NCBI GenBank assembly: GCA_003820635.1
Contig: RPOS01000070.1
Coordinates: 1 to 14,767 of the forward strand
DNA: 14,767 nt
DNA from: Verrucomicrobiaceae bacterium
GTDB lineage: Bacteria > Verrucomicrobiota > Verrucomicrobiae > Verrucomicrobiales > Akkermansiaceae
Reading direction: 5' to 3'
In this document: positions 14,511 to 14,767 of the stretch, one piece after another
Position numbering within the stretch: position 1 is the first letter of the stretch
Layout of the letters: each line of letters starts with the position of its first letter
Translations under genes and position numbers: made by a program
The notes under the pieces: model-generated
Seen by the model: the letters and a program-made list of their open reading frames with translations, nothing else
Database searches by the model: none
What the model was told of the DNA's origin: nothing

Positions 14511-14767
14511 TCAAGCGCGGGTGATCAGCACCGAGGATGCGGAGTCGTGGAGCAGCCGCTCGGTATTGCTGCCGAGCACGAAATCCGCGACCCAGGAACC
14601 CTCGCGCGAGCCCATCACGGTGAGATCGATTTCCGCCACGTCCACATGCGCGGTGATGGCCGCCGCCGGGCACTCCGCCTCCAGAAACAGAACCGAGGAT
14701 GTGATTTCCGCCAAGCTCGCGGCGAAGGGTTTGAGAAATTCATCCATGCGCCGGCCGGCCCGCTCGC
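14511..14767 (-). CDS. Universal stress protein, UspA family (C-terminal part; 5' end beyond the right edge)
   Basis: The last 85 or so codons are visible and the frame is open to the window edge. The segment DLTVMGSREGSWVADFVLGS followed by NTERLLHDSASSVLITRA matches the UspA C-terminal signature. That signature has a G-2x-G-9x-G(S/T) nucleotide-binding pattern; here it is partly degenerate, MGS-REGSW-LGSNTE. UspA proteins are cytoplasmic stress-response proteins, some of which bind ATP. An internal ATG at 14747 is not the start, because the UspA fold needs about 60 more residues upstream. It precedes pfkA by 75 bp on the same strand. Confidence 0.9.
   Translation of the reverse strand, partial: ERAGRRMDEFLKPFAASLAEITSSVLFLEAECPAAAITAHVDVAEIDLTVMGSREGSWVADFVLGSNTERLLHDSASSVLITRA

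Noticed and set aside
1..14767. tRNA, rRNA, CRISPR arrays, insertion sequences, attachment sites
   Set aside because: No cloverleaf with CCA-like end, rRNA segment, regular direct-repeat array, transposase motif or terminal inverted repeats could be recognised in any part of the window.

Overview
This 14.8 kb GC-rich window looks like chromosomal DNA of a member of the Verrucomicrobiota, possibly a Luteolibacter-like relative. That placement is an inference. It rests on high GC, start codons with almost no Shine-Dalgarno sequence, a secreted protein with a PTPDL-like motif, a GYF_2/DUF4339 membrane protein, and the residue pattern of the phosphofructokinase. I see no rRNA, tRNA, CRISPR array, insertion sequence or phage gene. 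Almost everything is read on the minus strand; one two-gene cassette is on the plus strand.

Reading the minus strand from the right edge: the C-terminal part of a universal stress protein; a 6-phosphofructokinase with an unusual nucleotide-loop sequence; and, 28 bp after it, the wreck of a GH78-type alpha-L-rhamnosidase gene with two frame changes and an internal deletion. Converging on this pseudogene is the plus-strand cassette of a ParA-like ATPase (GTG start) and a 198-residue partner with a charged N-terminal helix, a proline-rich linker and a probable roadblock/LC7-like domain. No ParB or CTP-switch protein is nearby. Divergent from parA is a large lipoprotein related to the YyaL/DUF255 thioredoxin-like family that has lost the CxxC motif, followed by a secreted PTPDL-like protein, then hisB and hisH, which overlap by four bases (GTGA).

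Next comes a 639-residue protein with two GYF_2 (DUF4339) domains separated by a long Ala/Lys/Glu coiled coil and followed by a multi-pass membrane region. Two symmetric elements sharing TGAATTTCA lie upstream of it. Then follows the conserved rpsB-tsf pair (ribosomal protein S2 and EF-Ts), with a hairpin between the genes and a strong intrinsic terminator after tsf. The left edge holds a HlyD/MacA-like adaptor protein and the start of a MacB/FtsX-type ABC permease, coupled by an ATGA overlap; together they are the membrane part of an ABC export system.

The housekeeping genes (rpsB, tsf, hisB, hisH, pfk) are intact. The most promising little-described element is the ParA plus roadblock-like pair, a candidate intracellular positioning or polarity module. 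The window has no gene-free stretch over 300 bp; the longest are the rpsB leader (about 200 bp) and the region upstream of the DUF4339 gene (about 184 bp).
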